Below, one piece after another: positions 23,361 to 32,816 of a DNA stretch of 64,000 nt; position 1 is the first letter of the stretch; every line of letters starts with the position of its first letter. The position numbers were made by a program, and so were the translations under genes. This stretch comes from Sporofaciens musculi. Lineage in GTDB: Bacteria > Bacillota > Clostridia > Lachnospirales > Lachnospiraceae. The stretch is from contig NZ_WUQX01000001.1 of the NCBI RefSeq assembly GCF_009830285.1, positions 3,596,501-3,660,500 on the forward strand. Reading direction: 5' to 3'. The notes under the pieces are model-generated. The model did no database searches, was not told where the DNA came from, and saw only the letters and a program-made list of their open reading frames with translations.

Positions 23361-24176
23361 TTATTGAATTGCTTCCCTGCGCGTCTGCTTCTTATACTGC
23401 TGCCGGTATTCCCTGGGGGACATTCCGTAAACACCCTTAAACGCTCTGGAAAAATGCAGCAGGTTTGGATAACCCACAGACGCACCCACATCGCCAATCG
23501 GCGCATTACTCGCCGTAAGCTCTGCCGCAGCCCTCTCCATGCGGAAGCTGATTAGAAATCTCTGAGGGGACTGCCCTGTAATTGATTTAAAAACCTTGCC
23601 AAAATAACTCCGATCCAGCCAGCACTGTCTTGCCAATTCTTCTACTGATATGTGCCGGAAATAGTTTTGTTTAATGTACCGAACCGCACCCTCCACATAC
23701 TCCTCGCTGGTGCGGCCTTCTGTCGCCTGCCGCCGAAACTTAGACGTCCGAATCAGGCTGTCCATAAAAAGATAGAGATATCCCGTCGTCCGAAGGGGGC
23801 ATTCCTCCTCGCTTCTTACCAACTCCATCATACTGGAAAAAAGCTCATCTCCTCCTCTTGGATCTTCGGGAAAATATACTGGCTGGTCAGAGGACAAGCC
23901 GGACATAATCACATACTCTTCAGCCCTCAGCCCTCCAAATTCCACCCACACATATTCCCACTCCCCGTCCGGAGACACTTCGCTGTTCTCCTCCGGTCCG
24001 ATTAAAAACCCAGTCTTTTCAGACAGCGCGTGAAGGCAAGATGGTTCTTTTTCTATTCGCAAAACGCCTCTGCCTGAAATGATGTAACAAAAAAGATAAT
24101 GACCGCCAGATTCATACTGCTTGATCTGTAGCGGACATCGTTTTTCATACCCGCATCGATAGATCGACAAATCCAT
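23361..24176 (-). CDS. AraC-family regulator, 271 aa
   Basis: The N-terminal cupin ligand-binding domain (CGYEKRCPLQIKQ, GHYLFCYIISGRGVLRIEK, WEYVWVEFGGLRAEEY) is followed by the two-HTH AraC domain at the C-terminus (VEELARQCWLDRSYFGKVFK, ASVGYPNLLHFSRAFKGVYG). The start ATG at 24176 has AGGAG 10 nt upstream. It is a close paralogue of the next gene and lies near an alpha-galactoside utilisation operon, like RafR/MsmR regulators. The gene is followed by degenerate AAGCAATTCA direct repeats. Confidence 0.88.
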   Translation of the reverse strand: MDLSIYRCGYEKRCPLQIKQYESGGHYLFCYIISGRGVLRIEKEPSCLHALSEKTGFLIGPEENSEVSPDGEWEYVWVEFGGLRAEEYVIMSGLSSDQPVYFPEDPRGGDELFSSMMELVRSEEECPLRTTGYLYLFMDSLIRTSKFRRQATEGRTSEEYVEGAVRYIKQNYFRHISVEELARQCWLDRSYFGKVFKSITGQSPQRFLISFRMERAAAELTASNAPIGDVGASVGYPNLLHFSRAFKGVYGMSPREYRQQYKKQTRREAIQ

Positions 24177-24303
24177 AAAGCTTCCCACTCCTTAATTTGT
24201 ATTATTAGGTTTTGCGTAACACATTTATTTGGCAATATTATAAACATATTAACTGCCGTTTTTCAAGAGTTTTTTATCATAAAAGAAATATAATATTACA
24301 AAA

Positions 24304-25212
24304 CTACCTGTCTATAATCTTGTTCTTCTGCCTGTACTCCCGCGGCGACACCCCATATACCCCCTTAAATGCCCTGGAAAAATGCAAAAGGTTGGGATAA
24401 CCCACAGACAGCCCAATATCGCTGACCGAATCGTCGCTGATAATCAGAGCATCCGCCGCCTTGGTCATCCGGTAACGGATTAAGAACTCCTGGGGCGACT
24501 GCCCTACCACCTTCTTGAATACCTTTCCGAAATAGCTGCGGTCTAACTGACATTTTTTTGCAATATCCTCCACCGTAATATCCTGGTCATAGTTATGCTC
24601 AATATACACCACCGCCTCCCTTGCATAGAACTCGCTGAGCTTCCCGCCCTGAAGCTGCTTCTTAGACGCAGAGTACTTAATCAGGCAGTCCAAAAATAAA
24701 TAAAGATGCCCAATCATCTCCATATTGGAGGCGTTCTGGCTTTTCACAATGGTGAGCATCCTCTCCTGAAGGGTCTCCCCATACTCTGGAGACGCCAGAC
24801 GATACACAGGCGACTTGTGTGACAGCCCCGCAAGCTCTACGCACTCCTTGGCCCGAAGCCCGCCGAATTCCACCCATACATACTCCCATGGCTGGTCATT
24901 GTCCGCAAAGTAGGTAGTGACATGTCCCGGCTCGATAAGAAATCCGTTCCCTGCTTCGATGTTATGGGGAACCGCCTCCCCCCTCTCGTCGTTGGCATGC
25001 AGACATCCCTTTCCTGAGATTACATAATGGAACAGATAATTATTCCGCACGTAAGGTCCAAAAGAATGTAGTGGTTCACACTTCTCATACCCATATTGGT
25101 ATATTGTCAGGTCCATAAAACGCTCGTCCTGAAACACAGAAAACAAATGATTCGTCATTTTGCGTTTCCCCGCCTTTCTGATAGTTTCCTGGATTTTCGT
25201 GATATTGCTCAA
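24304..25212 (-). CDS. AraC-family regulator of the alpha-galactoside operon (RafR/MsmR-like), 302 aa
   Basis: Cupin N-terminus (NNYLFHYVISGKGCLHAND, WEYVWVEFGGLRAKECVEL) and C-terminal AraC DNA-binding domain (VEDIAKKCQLDRSYFGKVFK, SVGYPNLLHFSRAFKGVYG). A TTG at 25212 with AAGGGGGTGAG upstream is the best-supported start; an ATG at 25158 has a weaker site. It is transcribed away from the importer/GH36 operon, 228 bp apart, the normal arrangement for a divergent activator. It probably senses an alpha-galactoside or a derived sugar. Confidence 0.88.
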   Translation of the reverse strand: MSNITKIQETIRKAGKRKMTNHLFSVFQDERFMDLTIYQYGYEKCEPLHSFGPYVRNNYLFHYVISGKGCLHANDERGEAVPHNIEAGNGFLIEPGHVTTYFADNDQPWEYVWVEFGGLRAKECVELAGLSHKSPVYRLASPEYGETLQERMLTIVKSQNASNMEMIGHLYLFLDCLIKYSASKKQLQGGKLSEFYAREAVVYIEHNYDQDITVEDIAKKCQLDRSYFGKVFKKVVGQSPQEFLIRYRMTKAADALIISDDSVSDIGLSVGYPNLLHFSRAFKGVYGVSPREYRQKNKIIDR

Positions 25213-25355
25213 AACTCACCCCCTTTTTTTATAAAAAATCACGAAAATTCATTTATTTTTAATATTATATACCATAATACGTCTATACTTCAATATTTTC
25301 TTCATTATCTCGCATTATGATAAAATCCCGCCTCATCTAAACATTTACCTTTGCA

Positions 25356-25420
25356 TAGCAAACTGCTATCATTTTACCAGTAAATACATAAAAATTCATG
25401 CAACTTAACGAAAGCATGAA
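25356..25420 (+). promoter_or_regulatory. Leader palindromes upstream of the alpha-galactoside importer
   Basis: Two dyads lie before the binding-protein gene: TAGCA-AAC-TGCTA at 25356-25368 and TTCATGC-N12-GCATGAA at 25395-25420. The first is a candidate regulator site; the second could also form a hairpin in the mRNA leader. No clear -35/-10 pair is obvious. Confidence 0.4.
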
Positions 25421-25440
25421 GGAAAAAGGAGAGGTGTGGA

Positions 25441-26727
25441 ATGAAAAAGAGAGTAATTGCCACAACACTTGTGGCAGCAATGCTGATTGGGACCGCTTTT
25501 TCAGCTAGTGGCTGCAGCTCCGAAGGCAGCTCTGACGGAAAAACCCATATCACCATGCTTCAGTACAAGCCGGAGGCTGTTAAGGCTTTCGAGAAGATGG
25601 AGGCCGAATTCAATGCGACACATGATGATATCGTGTTGAAGATCGAGTCCCCCAACGATGCCATGACTGTACTGAAAACACGTTTGATCAAGGAGGATGC
25701 TCCGGACATCATCGGAATCGGCGGTGACGTCAACTATTCAAACTTCCTTGACGCCCAGATACTGATGGATATTTCAGATTTTGAAGGGCTTTCCCTGATC
25801 AAACAGGCCTACCTGGACATCGACAAGAACCTGGAATTCGTTCCGATGGACGGCGTATACGCTGTTCCTTACGTGGCAAATGCCGCAGGCGTACTCTATA
25901 ACAGAGAGATGTTCAAGAAAAACAAGTGGGAAGTTCCAACCACATGGCAGGAATTCATGGATCTGTGCGACGAGATAAAGGCTTCCGGACAGCAGCCTTT
26001 ATACTTTGGTTACAAAGACGTATGGACATGTCTGGCGCCATGGAACGCACTTGCCTGTGACCTGGCTCCTGCAGATGTCTGCCGTCAGGTAAACAAAGGC
26101 GAAACGAAGTTTATCGACGAGTACCCGGAAGTTGCCGAGAAGATGCTTGAACTTCTTGACCATGCACAGGACGATCCGTTTGCGTACAACTACAATGACG
26201 CATGTACTGCATTTGCAAACGGTGAATCCGCAATGTACTGTATCGGAAGCTACGCTGTTCCGCAGATCCAGTCTGTAAATCCAGATATGGATATCGATTC
26301 CTTCGTTATGCCGGGATGCGACAACGCAGATGATAACGTCCTGAACTCTGGTGTTGACCTTCAGTTCTGCGTTACAAATCAATGTAAGAACAAGGAGGCT
26401 GCCTATGAGGTACTTGAGTTCATGTTAGAGGACTCTACCATCCAGACATACTTAGACGATCAGAATGCCGTTCCTTGTAAAGACACAGAATTCGAGCTTT
26501 CACCGACTCTTGACGGCATGGTTGACTACATCAATGAAGGCAAGATGGTTGACTACCAGGATCACTACTATCCGGCAGAGATGAGTGTGGACGCCCAGAT
26601 CCAGACCTTCTTATTAGACGGCGACGTAGAGAAGTTCCTGAACAAGTTCGACACAGACTGGATACGTTACAACCGTGACATCATCCGCAAAGTACAGGAA
26701 TACGAGGAAAAGGGAGGGAATGAATAA
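25441..26727 (+). CDS. Sugar ABC transporter substrate-binding lipoprotein (MsmE/RafE-like), 428 aa
   Basis: A lipoprotein signal ends at SASGC (Cys25). The family 1 extracellular solute-binding fold follows, with ITMLQYKPEAVKAFEKMEAE, DAPDIIGIGGDVNYSNFLDA and NAAGVLYNREMFKKNKWEVP. The RBS is AAAAAGGAGAGG. Its stop overlaps the first permease start by one base (TAATG). Together with two MsmFG-type permeases and a GH36 alpha-galactosidase, the ligand is most likely raffinose, stachyose or melibiose. No ATPase gene is in the operon, so a shared MsmK/MsiK-type ATPase elsewhere probably energises it. Confidence 0.92.
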   Translation: MKKRVIATTLVAAMLIGTAFSASGCSSEGSSDGKTHITMLQYKPEAVKAFEKMEAEFNATHDDIVLKIESPNDAMTVLKTRLIKEDAPDIIGIGGDVNYSNFLDAQILMDISDFEGLSLIKQAYLDIDKNLEFVPMDGVYAVPYVANAAGVLYNREMFKKNKWEVPTTWQEFMDLCDEIKASGQQPLYFGYKDVWTCLAPWNALACDLAPADVCRQVNKGETKFIDEYPEVAEKMLELLDHAQDDPFAYNYNDACTAFANGESAMYCIGSYAVPQIQSVNPDMDIDSFVMPGCDNADDNVLNSGVDLQFCVTNQCKNKEAAYEVLEFMLEDSTIQTYLDDQNAVPCKDTEFELSPTLDGMVDYINEGKMVDYQDHYYPAEMSVDAQIQTFLLDGDVEKFLNKFDTDWIRYNRDIIRKVQEYEEKGGNE

Positions 26728-27578
26728 TGAATAAAAAATTAAGCAGAAACCAGACCTTTTTATTAATTACAGTTCCGATCCTGGCATTGTTCTTCTGCTT
26801 CAACACTCTGCCACTGATCAAGGGCCTGATCTACAGCTTCACGAACTTCAAAGGCTTCGGAAGCTACGACTGGGTAGGTATGCGTAACTATGCCGATTTA
26901 TTTACGGACGCCCGTGTAGGGAAATCCTATCTCTTTACCTTCAAATTCGCAATTTTGGCAACTGTCCTGACCAATGTAATCGCTCTGCTCCTTGCATTGG
27001 GATTAAATGGTAAGATTAAGGCCAAGAGCGCATTGAGGGGTATGTATTTTGTTCCGAGAATCCTTGGCGGACTGGTTGTAGGTTACATCTTCGGATACAT
27101 TTTCACCTACATCCTGCCTGCACTGACAGGAACCGGAAGTATGCTTTCCAACACCAAGACCGCATGGATTGCTATCGTAATCGTCGCTGCATGGCAGTCT
27201 ATTGCACAGACCACTCTCATCTATATCTCCGGTCTGCAGACCGTTCCAGAGGATGTATATGAGGCAGGCGCCATCGACGGCGCTACCGGATGGTTAAGCT
27301 TTAAGTCCCTGACTTTCCCGCTGATCATCCCATTCTTCAGCATTAACATGGTATTAAGTATGAAAGACTTCCTGATGGTATTCGACCAGATCATGGCGTT
27401 GACCAAGGGTGGTCCTGCACAGAGTACTGAGTCCATCTCCTACCTGATTTACAACAATGGTATGGGCGGCGGACAGTTCGGCTTCCAGAGCGCTAACGCA
27501 GTAATCTTCTTCATCGTAATCGTTGCGATCTCTGTAGCTCAGCTTACTATTACAGGAAAGAAGGAGGAACAGTTATAA
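26727..27578 (+). CDS. Sugar ABC transporter permease (MsmF/RafF-like), 283 aa
   Basis: Six predicted membrane helices. The conserved EAA loop reads YEAGAIDGATGWLSFKSLTF (~177-196), which contacts the ATPase. It overlaps the binding-protein gene and the next permease by one base each, so translation is coupled. It forms the translocation channel with its partner. Confidence 0.92.
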   Translation: MNKKLSRNQTFLLITVPILALFFCFNTLPLIKGLIYSFTNFKGFGSYDWVGMRNYADLFTDARVGKSYLFTFKFAILATVLTNVIALLLALGLNGKIKAKSALRGMYFVPRILGGLVVGYIFGYIFTYILPALTGTGSMLSNTKTAWIAIVIVAAWQSIAQTTLIYISGLQTVPEDVYEAGAIDGATGWLSFKSLTFPLIIPFFSINMVLSMKDFLMVFDQIMALTKGGPAQSTESISYLIYNNGMGGGQFGFQSANAVIFFIVIVAISVAQLTITGKKEEQL

Positions 27579-28426
27579 TGAAACAGAAAAATAAAGTTGC
27601 GGCTACCACTAATTGGCCGCTTACCATCCTTTTGATTGTTGGCTGTCTGACTGTTATCTTCCCGCTTTACATGGCGCTGGTGATTGCTTTTAAGAAGCCG
27701 TCAGAGATGACCAACGACATTGCCGGAGCGTTAAGCCTTCCAAAATCCTGGAGCCTTGAGAACTTTGCAGAAGCAATGCGCGTCACAGACTTCTGGCACT
27801 CTCTGGGATACAGCGTTATGATTACAGTCGTAACCGTAGTACTTGCCATCTTAATCCACTCTCTTGCCGGATATGCAATCGGAAGAAGTATGGCTAAGAG
27901 CAAATTCTACAAAGTGTCTTACCTTTACATCGTAAGCGGTATGTTCGTACCTTTCGCCATCCTGATGATGCCTCTGGTAAAGCAGACTGCGCAAATGGGT
28001 ATTGACAACTGGTTCGGAGTTATTATATGCTACCTTGTGTTCTATATGCCGATGAACGTAATGCTTTACTCCGGCTACTTAAAGAACATTCCAATCGCAC
28101 TGGAGGAGGCTGCCTTTGTGGACGGCGCTACTACATGGTCTACATACTGGAAGATTATCTTCCCGATTATGACGCCAATGCACGCTACGGTTGCCGTACT
28201 GACAGCCCTGGGAACCTGGAACGATGTCATGACACCTCTTGTTATTATGTCCGGTACAGGAGTCAACACATTGCCTTTAGCACAGTTGACATTCCAGACA
28301 CAGTTCGGTACGAACTACAACCTGGCATTTGCCTCTTACCTGCTGGCGCTGTTGCCAATCCTGATCTTCTACCTGGTATGCCAGAAGCAGATCATCAACG
28401 GTGTCGTAAACGGTGCGGTAAAATAA
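27578..28426 (+). CDS. Sugar ABC transporter permease (MsmG/RafG-like), 282 aa
   Basis: Carbohydrate-type inner-membrane component with six helices. The EAA loop is LEEAAFVDGATTWSTYWKII (~176-195). The C-terminus ends QKQIINGVVNGAVK, typical of CUT1 permeases. One-base overlap with the upstream permease; 33 bp before the galactosidase gene. Confidence 0.92.
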   Translation: MKQKNKVAATTNWPLTILLIVGCLTVIFPLYMALVIAFKKPSEMTNDIAGALSLPKSWSLENFAEAMRVTDFWHSLGYSVMITVVTVVLAILIHSLAGYAIGRSMAKSKFYKVSYLYIVSGMFVPFAILMMPLVKQTAQMGIDNWFGVIICYLVFYMPMNVMLYSGYLKNIPIALEEAAFVDGATTWSTYWKIIFPIMTPMHATVAVLTALGTWNDVMTPLVIMSGTGVNTLPLAQLTFQTQFGTNYNLAFASYLLALLPILIFYLVCQKQIINGVVNGAVK

Positions 28427-28459
28427 TTTCAAACTACACTTTTCAATGGGGGCAAACTT

Positions 28460-30649
28460 ATGGCGATATTATTTGACAGCACAAACCGATTATTTACATT
28501 ACAGACAGACCATAATATGTACCAGATGAAAGCAGACAGGTATGGAGTATTACTCCATACCTGGTTTGGTATGAAGGGTTCTGCTTTCGACTACTCCTAC
28601 CGGATTGCATACGCAGACCGAGGGTTCTCCGGCAATCCTTACGATGCAGGAGACGATCGGACTTATTCTCTGGACGCACTTCCACAGGAATTTCCTGCAT
28701 ATGGAAGCGGCGACTATCGTTCCAGCGCCTTAAAAGTCCGCTATCCGGACGGAACCTCTGCCTGTGATCTGCGTTATCTGAAACATGAAATCAGGGCGGG
28801 TAAGTATTCTCTACCTGGGCTTCCAGCGCTCTATGATGAAGCACAGAATTCAGATACCTTGATCATCACTCTGGAGGATATTCGCCGCATGTTCTATGTC
28901 CATCTCTACTATGGCGTCATGGAAGACCTGGACATTATCACACGGGCTGTCTGTGTTGAAAACCACAGTAACGAAGACATTTACCTGGAAAACATCCAAA
29001 GCGTATGTGTCGATTACCTTTACGGCGACTTTGACCTTCACACCTTCTATGGCCGCCATGTAAAGGAGCGCAACTGCCAGCGCACCCCTGTAAGACACGG
29101 AATCCAATCCGTAGGCAGCACACGGGGAACTTCAAGCCACCAGTACAATCCTTTCCTGATTCTGTCAAACCATGACACCACAGAGGATAATGGAAGCTGC
29201 TATGGCTTTTCCTTCCTGTACAGCGGAGACTTCATTGGAAGCGCGGAGCTTGACCAGTATGACCAGACAAGATTCCTCCTGGGAATCCATCCCGACAATT
29301 TCTGTTACTGCGTCAAACCGCAGGAACGCTTCTACTCTCCTGAAGCTGCCATGGCATACTCAGACCATGGGCTTGGCAAACTGTCACGCATCTTCCACAG
29401 GGCATACAGAAACCACCTGTGCCGTGGAAAATGGACCACAACAAGGCGGCCAGTCCTGTTAAATGACTGGGAAGGCGTATATTTTGATTTTGACGGAGAC
29501 AAGCTGATTCAGATGGCAAAAGACGCGTCAGAGCTTGGAATAGAGCTTTTTGTCATGGACGACGGATGGTTCGGCAAACGCGACCTGGATGTATCCGGCC
29601 TGGGCGACTGGGTCGTAAACGAAAAGAAGCTGGGATGTACCTTAAAAGAGATTTCAGATCAAATTCACGCTCTCGGCTTACAGTTTGGAATCTGGTTTGA
29701 GCCTGAGGGCATTAACGAGGACAGCGACCTTTACAGAGAACATCCTGAATGGGCAATGCAGATTCCTGGAAAGCTTCCCACCCGTTCCCGCCAGCAGCTT
29801 TTGCTTGACTTTTCCAGGGAGGATGTGAGAGACTACATCTTCACCCATATCTGCCAGGTCCTTGATTCTGCCAGAATCGAATACCTAAAATGGGACTTAA
29901 ATCGCAGCCTGTCTGACCTCTACAGCGCAGTTCTTCCAAGGGAAAGGCAAGGCGAGGTAATGCACCGTTATGTCCTTGGCCTTTATGACATGCTTGAGAA
30001 GCTGATTAATCGTTATCCGGACATGCTGATTGAAGGGTGCAGCGGCGGCGGCGGACGCTTCGACGCCGGAATGCTCTATTATACGCCCCAGATTTGGTGC
30101 AGCGACGATACAGACGCCATCGAACGGCTCAGTATCCAGTACGGCACCTCCTTTGGCTATCCTGTCAGCACCATGGGCTCACATGTCTCTCACTGCCCCA
30201 ACGAGCAGACCAGAAGGATTGCCCCCCTTAACACACGGGCGACCGTCGCCATGTCAGGCACCTTCGGATACGAGCTGGACGTAAATAAAATGTCCGAGGA
30301 AGAAAAAGAAATCGTCAAAACTCAGATTCAGGAATTCAAAGAATACTATGACTTAATCCAGTATGGCGATTACTACCGGCTCACTAATCCGGATGCAGTA
30401 GAGGCATACCACGGATGGGAATTTGCCGCCCCAGACGGAAGCGAGGCCCTTCTGTGCATCGTAGCCCTTCAAATCCATCCCAACGGGCCAGGACGCTGGA
30501 TGCGTCTAAAGGGGCTTAAAAAAGACAGCATTTACACAGTTGACGGAAAGGAATATGCAGGAGACGTCCTGATGAACGGGGGACTGCTGCTGCCAACAGC
30601 AACCGAGGAATATGAAAGCTTCCGCATCCATATTGTAGAAAACCACTAA
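28460..30649 (+). CDS. GH36 alpha-galactosidase, 729 aa
   Basis: Cytoplasmic retaining alpha-galactosidase: no signal peptide, full family length. The N-terminal beta-sandwich is followed by the barrel, with FVMDDGWFGKRDLD (~362-375), the nucleophile Asp in YLKWDLNRS (~478), and the acid/base Asp in WCSDDTDAIERL (~548). CSGGGGRFD is the substrate-binding loop. It would release galactose from imported raffinose-family sugars or melibiose. It is the last gene of the importer operon; RBS GGGGG. Confidence 0.95.
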   Translation: MAILFDSTNRLFTLQTDHNMYQMKADRYGVLLHTWFGMKGSAFDYSYRIAYADRGFSGNPYDAGDDRTYSLDALPQEFPAYGSGDYRSSALKVRYPDGTSACDLRYLKHEIRAGKYSLPGLPALYDEAQNSDTLIITLEDIRRMFYVHLYYGVMEDLDIITRAVCVENHSNEDIYLENIQSVCVDYLYGDFDLHTFYGRHVKERNCQRTPVRHGIQSVGSTRGTSSHQYNPFLILSNHDTTEDNGSCYGFSFLYSGDFIGSAELDQYDQTRFLLGIHPDNFCYCVKPQERFYSPEAAMAYSDHGLGKLSRIFHRAYRNHLCRGKWTTTRRPVLLNDWEGVYFDFDGDKLIQMAKDASELGIELFVMDDGWFGKRDLDVSGLGDWVVNEKKLGCTLKEISDQIHALGLQFGIWFEPEGINEDSDLYREHPEWAMQIPGKLPTRSRQQLLLDFSREDVRDYIFTHICQVLDSARIEYLKWDLNRSLSDLYSAVLPRERQGEVMHRYVLGLYDMLEKLINRYPDMLIEGCSGGGGRFDAGMLYYTPQIWCSDDTDAIERLSIQYGTSFGYPVSTMGSHVSHCPNEQTRRIAPLNTRATVAMSGTFGYELDVNKMSEEEKEIVKTQIQEFKEYYDLIQYGDYYRLTNPDAVEAYHGWEFAAPDGSEALLCIVALQIHPNGPGRWMRLKGLKKDSIYTVDGKEYAGDVLMNGGLLLPTATEEYESFRIHIVENH

Positions 30650-30668
30650 CTGAATAGACAATACGAAA

Positions 30669-30735
30669 GCTGCTGTGATAAATCTTACAATATACACCAG
30701 GATACACCTGATCTATTGTGAGATATGTCACGGCA
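30669..30735. terminator. Long imperfect hairpin between convergent GH36 and carD genes
   Basis: GCTGC-GTGA-TCT-ACAATA on one side pairs with TATTGT-AGA-TCAC-GCAGC on the other, with small bulges, giving a stem of about 20 pairs. It lies between convergent genes and could act on both strands. The outer arms resemble the GGCTGCCGC hairpins at 33941 and 39877. Confidence 0.5.
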
Positions 30736-30771
30736 GCCCCATTCCTTTAATCGACCTTATAAAATCTTCTG

Positions 30772-31272
30772 TTACTTTTCCAGACACTTCGCCAAATACC
30801 CCCGTACTTCTTCCTTTGACATATCTAACGCAACTGCCAGCTCCCCGAACAGGAACTTCTCTGCAATGCCCAGATATTTTTCATCTACGTTGACGGATTT
30901 CTTTCCAGATGCAATACGGCTCATCTTGCGCAAATAAGACGTCTTGATCAGAGAAACCCATTCTCTGCACTGATTCTTAAGAAGCGCTTCCTTATAATAT
31001 ACCTCCCGCTTCTTTTCATCCGTAACGCCAATCGTCTCAATGCTTCCCATGTTTCCAATTAACTCCTTCGCTTCCTCACAGGAGATCAACTCCCTGATCT
31101 GCTTCTTCTCGTTCTCCACAGGTGTATACAGAGTTCCTTTGGCATTATAGAGCGGCTTCAGCGTATAATATTCCTTCTGCTTGTCCGAACAGCTCATATT
31201 AAGCCGCCCAATATCCTTTACCTCACAGACACCCTCCTTATAATGTGCCACATAATCACCGATTTTGAACAT
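30772..31272 (-). CDS. CarD-family RNA polymerase-binding regulator, 166 aa
   Basis: The N-terminal RNA-polymerase interaction domain is recognisable (MFKIGDYVAHYKEGVCEVKD, YYTLKPLYNAKGTLYTPVEN), as is the helical C-terminal DNA-binding part (WVSLIKTSYLRKMSRIASGK, EKFLFGELAVALDMSKEEVR). The ATG at 31272 follows GAGGAGGTTGTTT. CarD proteins bind polymerase beta and influence open-complex stability at many promoters. It is a single gene with an intrinsic terminator 50 bp upstream of its start, which suggests attenuation in its leader. Confidence 0.88.
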   Translation of the reverse strand: MFKIGDYVAHYKEGVCEVKDIGRLNMSCSDKQKEYYTLKPLYNAKGTLYTPVENEKKQIRELISCEEAKELIGNMGSIETIGVTDEKKREVYYKEALLKNQCREWVSLIKTSYLRKMSRIASGKKSVNVDEKYLGIAEKFLFGELAVALDMSKEEVRGYLAKCLEK

Positions 31273-31320
31273 AAACAACCTCCTCTTTGTTCTGACATTA
31301 ATATACTAACAGAAAAGATT

Positions 31321-31377
31321 AAAAAACGGCGCACAATCCTAGCAGCTTCCCCCCTTGTTGCCTTCAGATTGTACGCC
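31321..31377 (-). terminator. Terminator hairpin in the carD leader (possible small RNA or attenuator)
   Basis: On the leftward strand GGCGTACAATC pairs with GATTGTGCGCC (one mismatch), enclosing 28 nt that include AAGGGGGGAAGCTGCTAG, then TTTTTT. Nothing else is transcribed leftward into it; the nearest upstream gene in that direction is beyond 34 kb. So it ends a short RNA starting in 31378-31500 or attenuates carD. An extra small hairpin CCAG-ACATA-CTGG lies just upstream. Confidence 0.65.
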
Positions 31378-31675
31378 AGTATGTCTGGAGTTACACCTAT
31401 GAAATTACATAATTCCCAATGACATATAATCCTTCTTATTATTTATTATATCACGAATAAACTACAAATGTAAGGATTATTTTCAGAAAATCTTATATTT
31501 GTCTAATTTTTATCTGATATTGGTAAGGTTGTTCTTTAATATTATCCATAAGAAAAGGCATATCCGACAATTTTTGATTAAAATTTTCTTTTTTTGTACA
31601 AATATATGGAAAGAATAAGAAAAAAATTGTATAATATCCATATCATGTAACACAAATGGAAAGAGAGGACTCACT
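31378..31675 (+). promoter_or_regulatory. Intergenic region with glgC promoter
   Basis: This gap holds no convincing reading frame. A -10 box TATAAT at 31631-31636 lies 39 bp before the glgC start, with no good -35 at 17 bp. The rest is AT-rich. The carD side contains the leader described at 31321-31377. Confidence 0.5.
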
Positions 31676-32815
31676 ATGAAGCAAAATACTATGTTAGCGA
31701 TGATTTTGGCCGGTGGACGTGGCTCCAGACTGCATGACCTTACCAATAAGGTAGCGAAGCCGGCTGTATCATATGGTGGAAAGTACCGCATTGTTGATTT
31801 CCCGTTAAGCAACTGTGCCAACAGCGGCATCGATGTAATCGGTGTACTGACACAATATGAATCCGTTTTATTGAACAGTTACGTTGCAGCCGGACGCCGC
31901 TGGGGTCTGGATGCCAAGGACAGCGGTGTCTATGTACTTCCGCCCCGTGAGAAGGCTGACGCCAATCTGGATGTTTACCGTGGAACCGCAGATGCGATTT
32001 CACAGAACATTGACTTTATTGATACCTACTCTCCGGAATACCTGCTCGTCCTTTCCGGCGACCACATCTACAAAATGAATTACGCCAAGATGCTTGCTGA
32101 GCACAAGGCCAACAATGCTGACGCTACCATCGCCGTAATCGAGGTGCCGTTTAAGGAGGCAAGCCGTTTCGGTATTATGAATACAGACGAGGAAGGCCAT
32201 ATCCTTGAATTTGAGGAGAAGCCTGAGCATCCAAAGAGCAATCTCGCTTCAATGGGTATCTATATCTTTACCTGGAAGCCTCTGCGCAAGCTTCTGGTTG
32301 CTGACATGAAGAATCCGGATTCTAACCACGATTTCGGTAAGGATATTATTCCCCAGCTTCTGGCTGACCACAAGACTCTGTATGCATACAAGTTCAAAGG
32401 CTACTGGAAAGACGTAGGAACCATTGATTCTCTGTGGGAAGCTAACATGGACCTTCTGGACACGAACAATGAGCTTGACCTAAACGACCCCACATGGAAG
32501 ATTTATACAGAGGACGTTACTACCCTGCCTCACTATGTAGGACCTGAAGCCAGCATTAAGCGTGCTTTTATCACCCAGGGCTGTATCATCGAAGGCGAGG
32601 TTAAGAATTCCGTTCTTTTCACAGGAGTGGAGGTTGGAGAAGGAGCACGGGTAATCGACAGTGTTCTGATGCCTGGCGCCAAGGTTGAAGCCGGTGCCGT
32701 TGTACAGCGCGCGCTCGTAGCCGACGGTGTGAAGATCGGCAGAGAGGCAGTCGTTGGAAGCGCCAACAGCGAACACATCGAACTTGTGGCAAAACGTGTA
32801 AAGGGGGTAGAATAA
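31676..32815 (+). CDS. glgC: Glucose-1-phosphate adenylyltransferase, catalytic subunit
   Basis: Makes ADP-glucose from ATP and glucose-1-phosphate, the committed step of glycogen synthesis. Nucleotidyltransferase motifs: [20 protein letters not shown] at the N-terminus, [15 protein letters not shown] with the metal-binding Asp, [13 protein letters not shown] and [20 protein letters not shown]. The C-terminal left-handed beta-helix follows. 379 aa is the normal length. RBS AGAGAGGA. One base separates it from glgD, with which it forms the heteromeric Firmicutes enzyme. Confidence 0.95.
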   Translation: MKQNTMLAMILAGGRGSRLHDLTNKVAKPAVSYGGKYRIVDFPLSNCANSGIDVIGVLTQYESVLLNSYVAAGRRWGLDAKDSGVYVLPPREKADANLDVYRGTADAISQNIDFIDTYSPEYLLVLSGDHIYKMNYAKMLAEHKANNADATIAVIEVPFKEASRFGIMNTDEEGHILEFEEKPEHPKSNLASMGIYIFTWKPLRKLLVADMKNPDSNHDFGKDIIPQLLADHKTLYAYKFKGYWKDVGTIDSLWEANMDLLDTNNELDLNDPTWKIYTEDVTTLPHYVGPEASIKRAFITQGCIIEGEVKNSVLFTGVEVGEGARVIDSVLMPGAKVEAGAVVQRALVADGVKIGREAVVGSANSEHIELVAKRVKGVE

Positions 32816-32816
32816 T

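Noticed and set aside
30037..30284. Long alternative frames inside the GH36 gene
   Set aside because: They are out-of-frame shadows of a full-length conserved enzyme and have no start signals.
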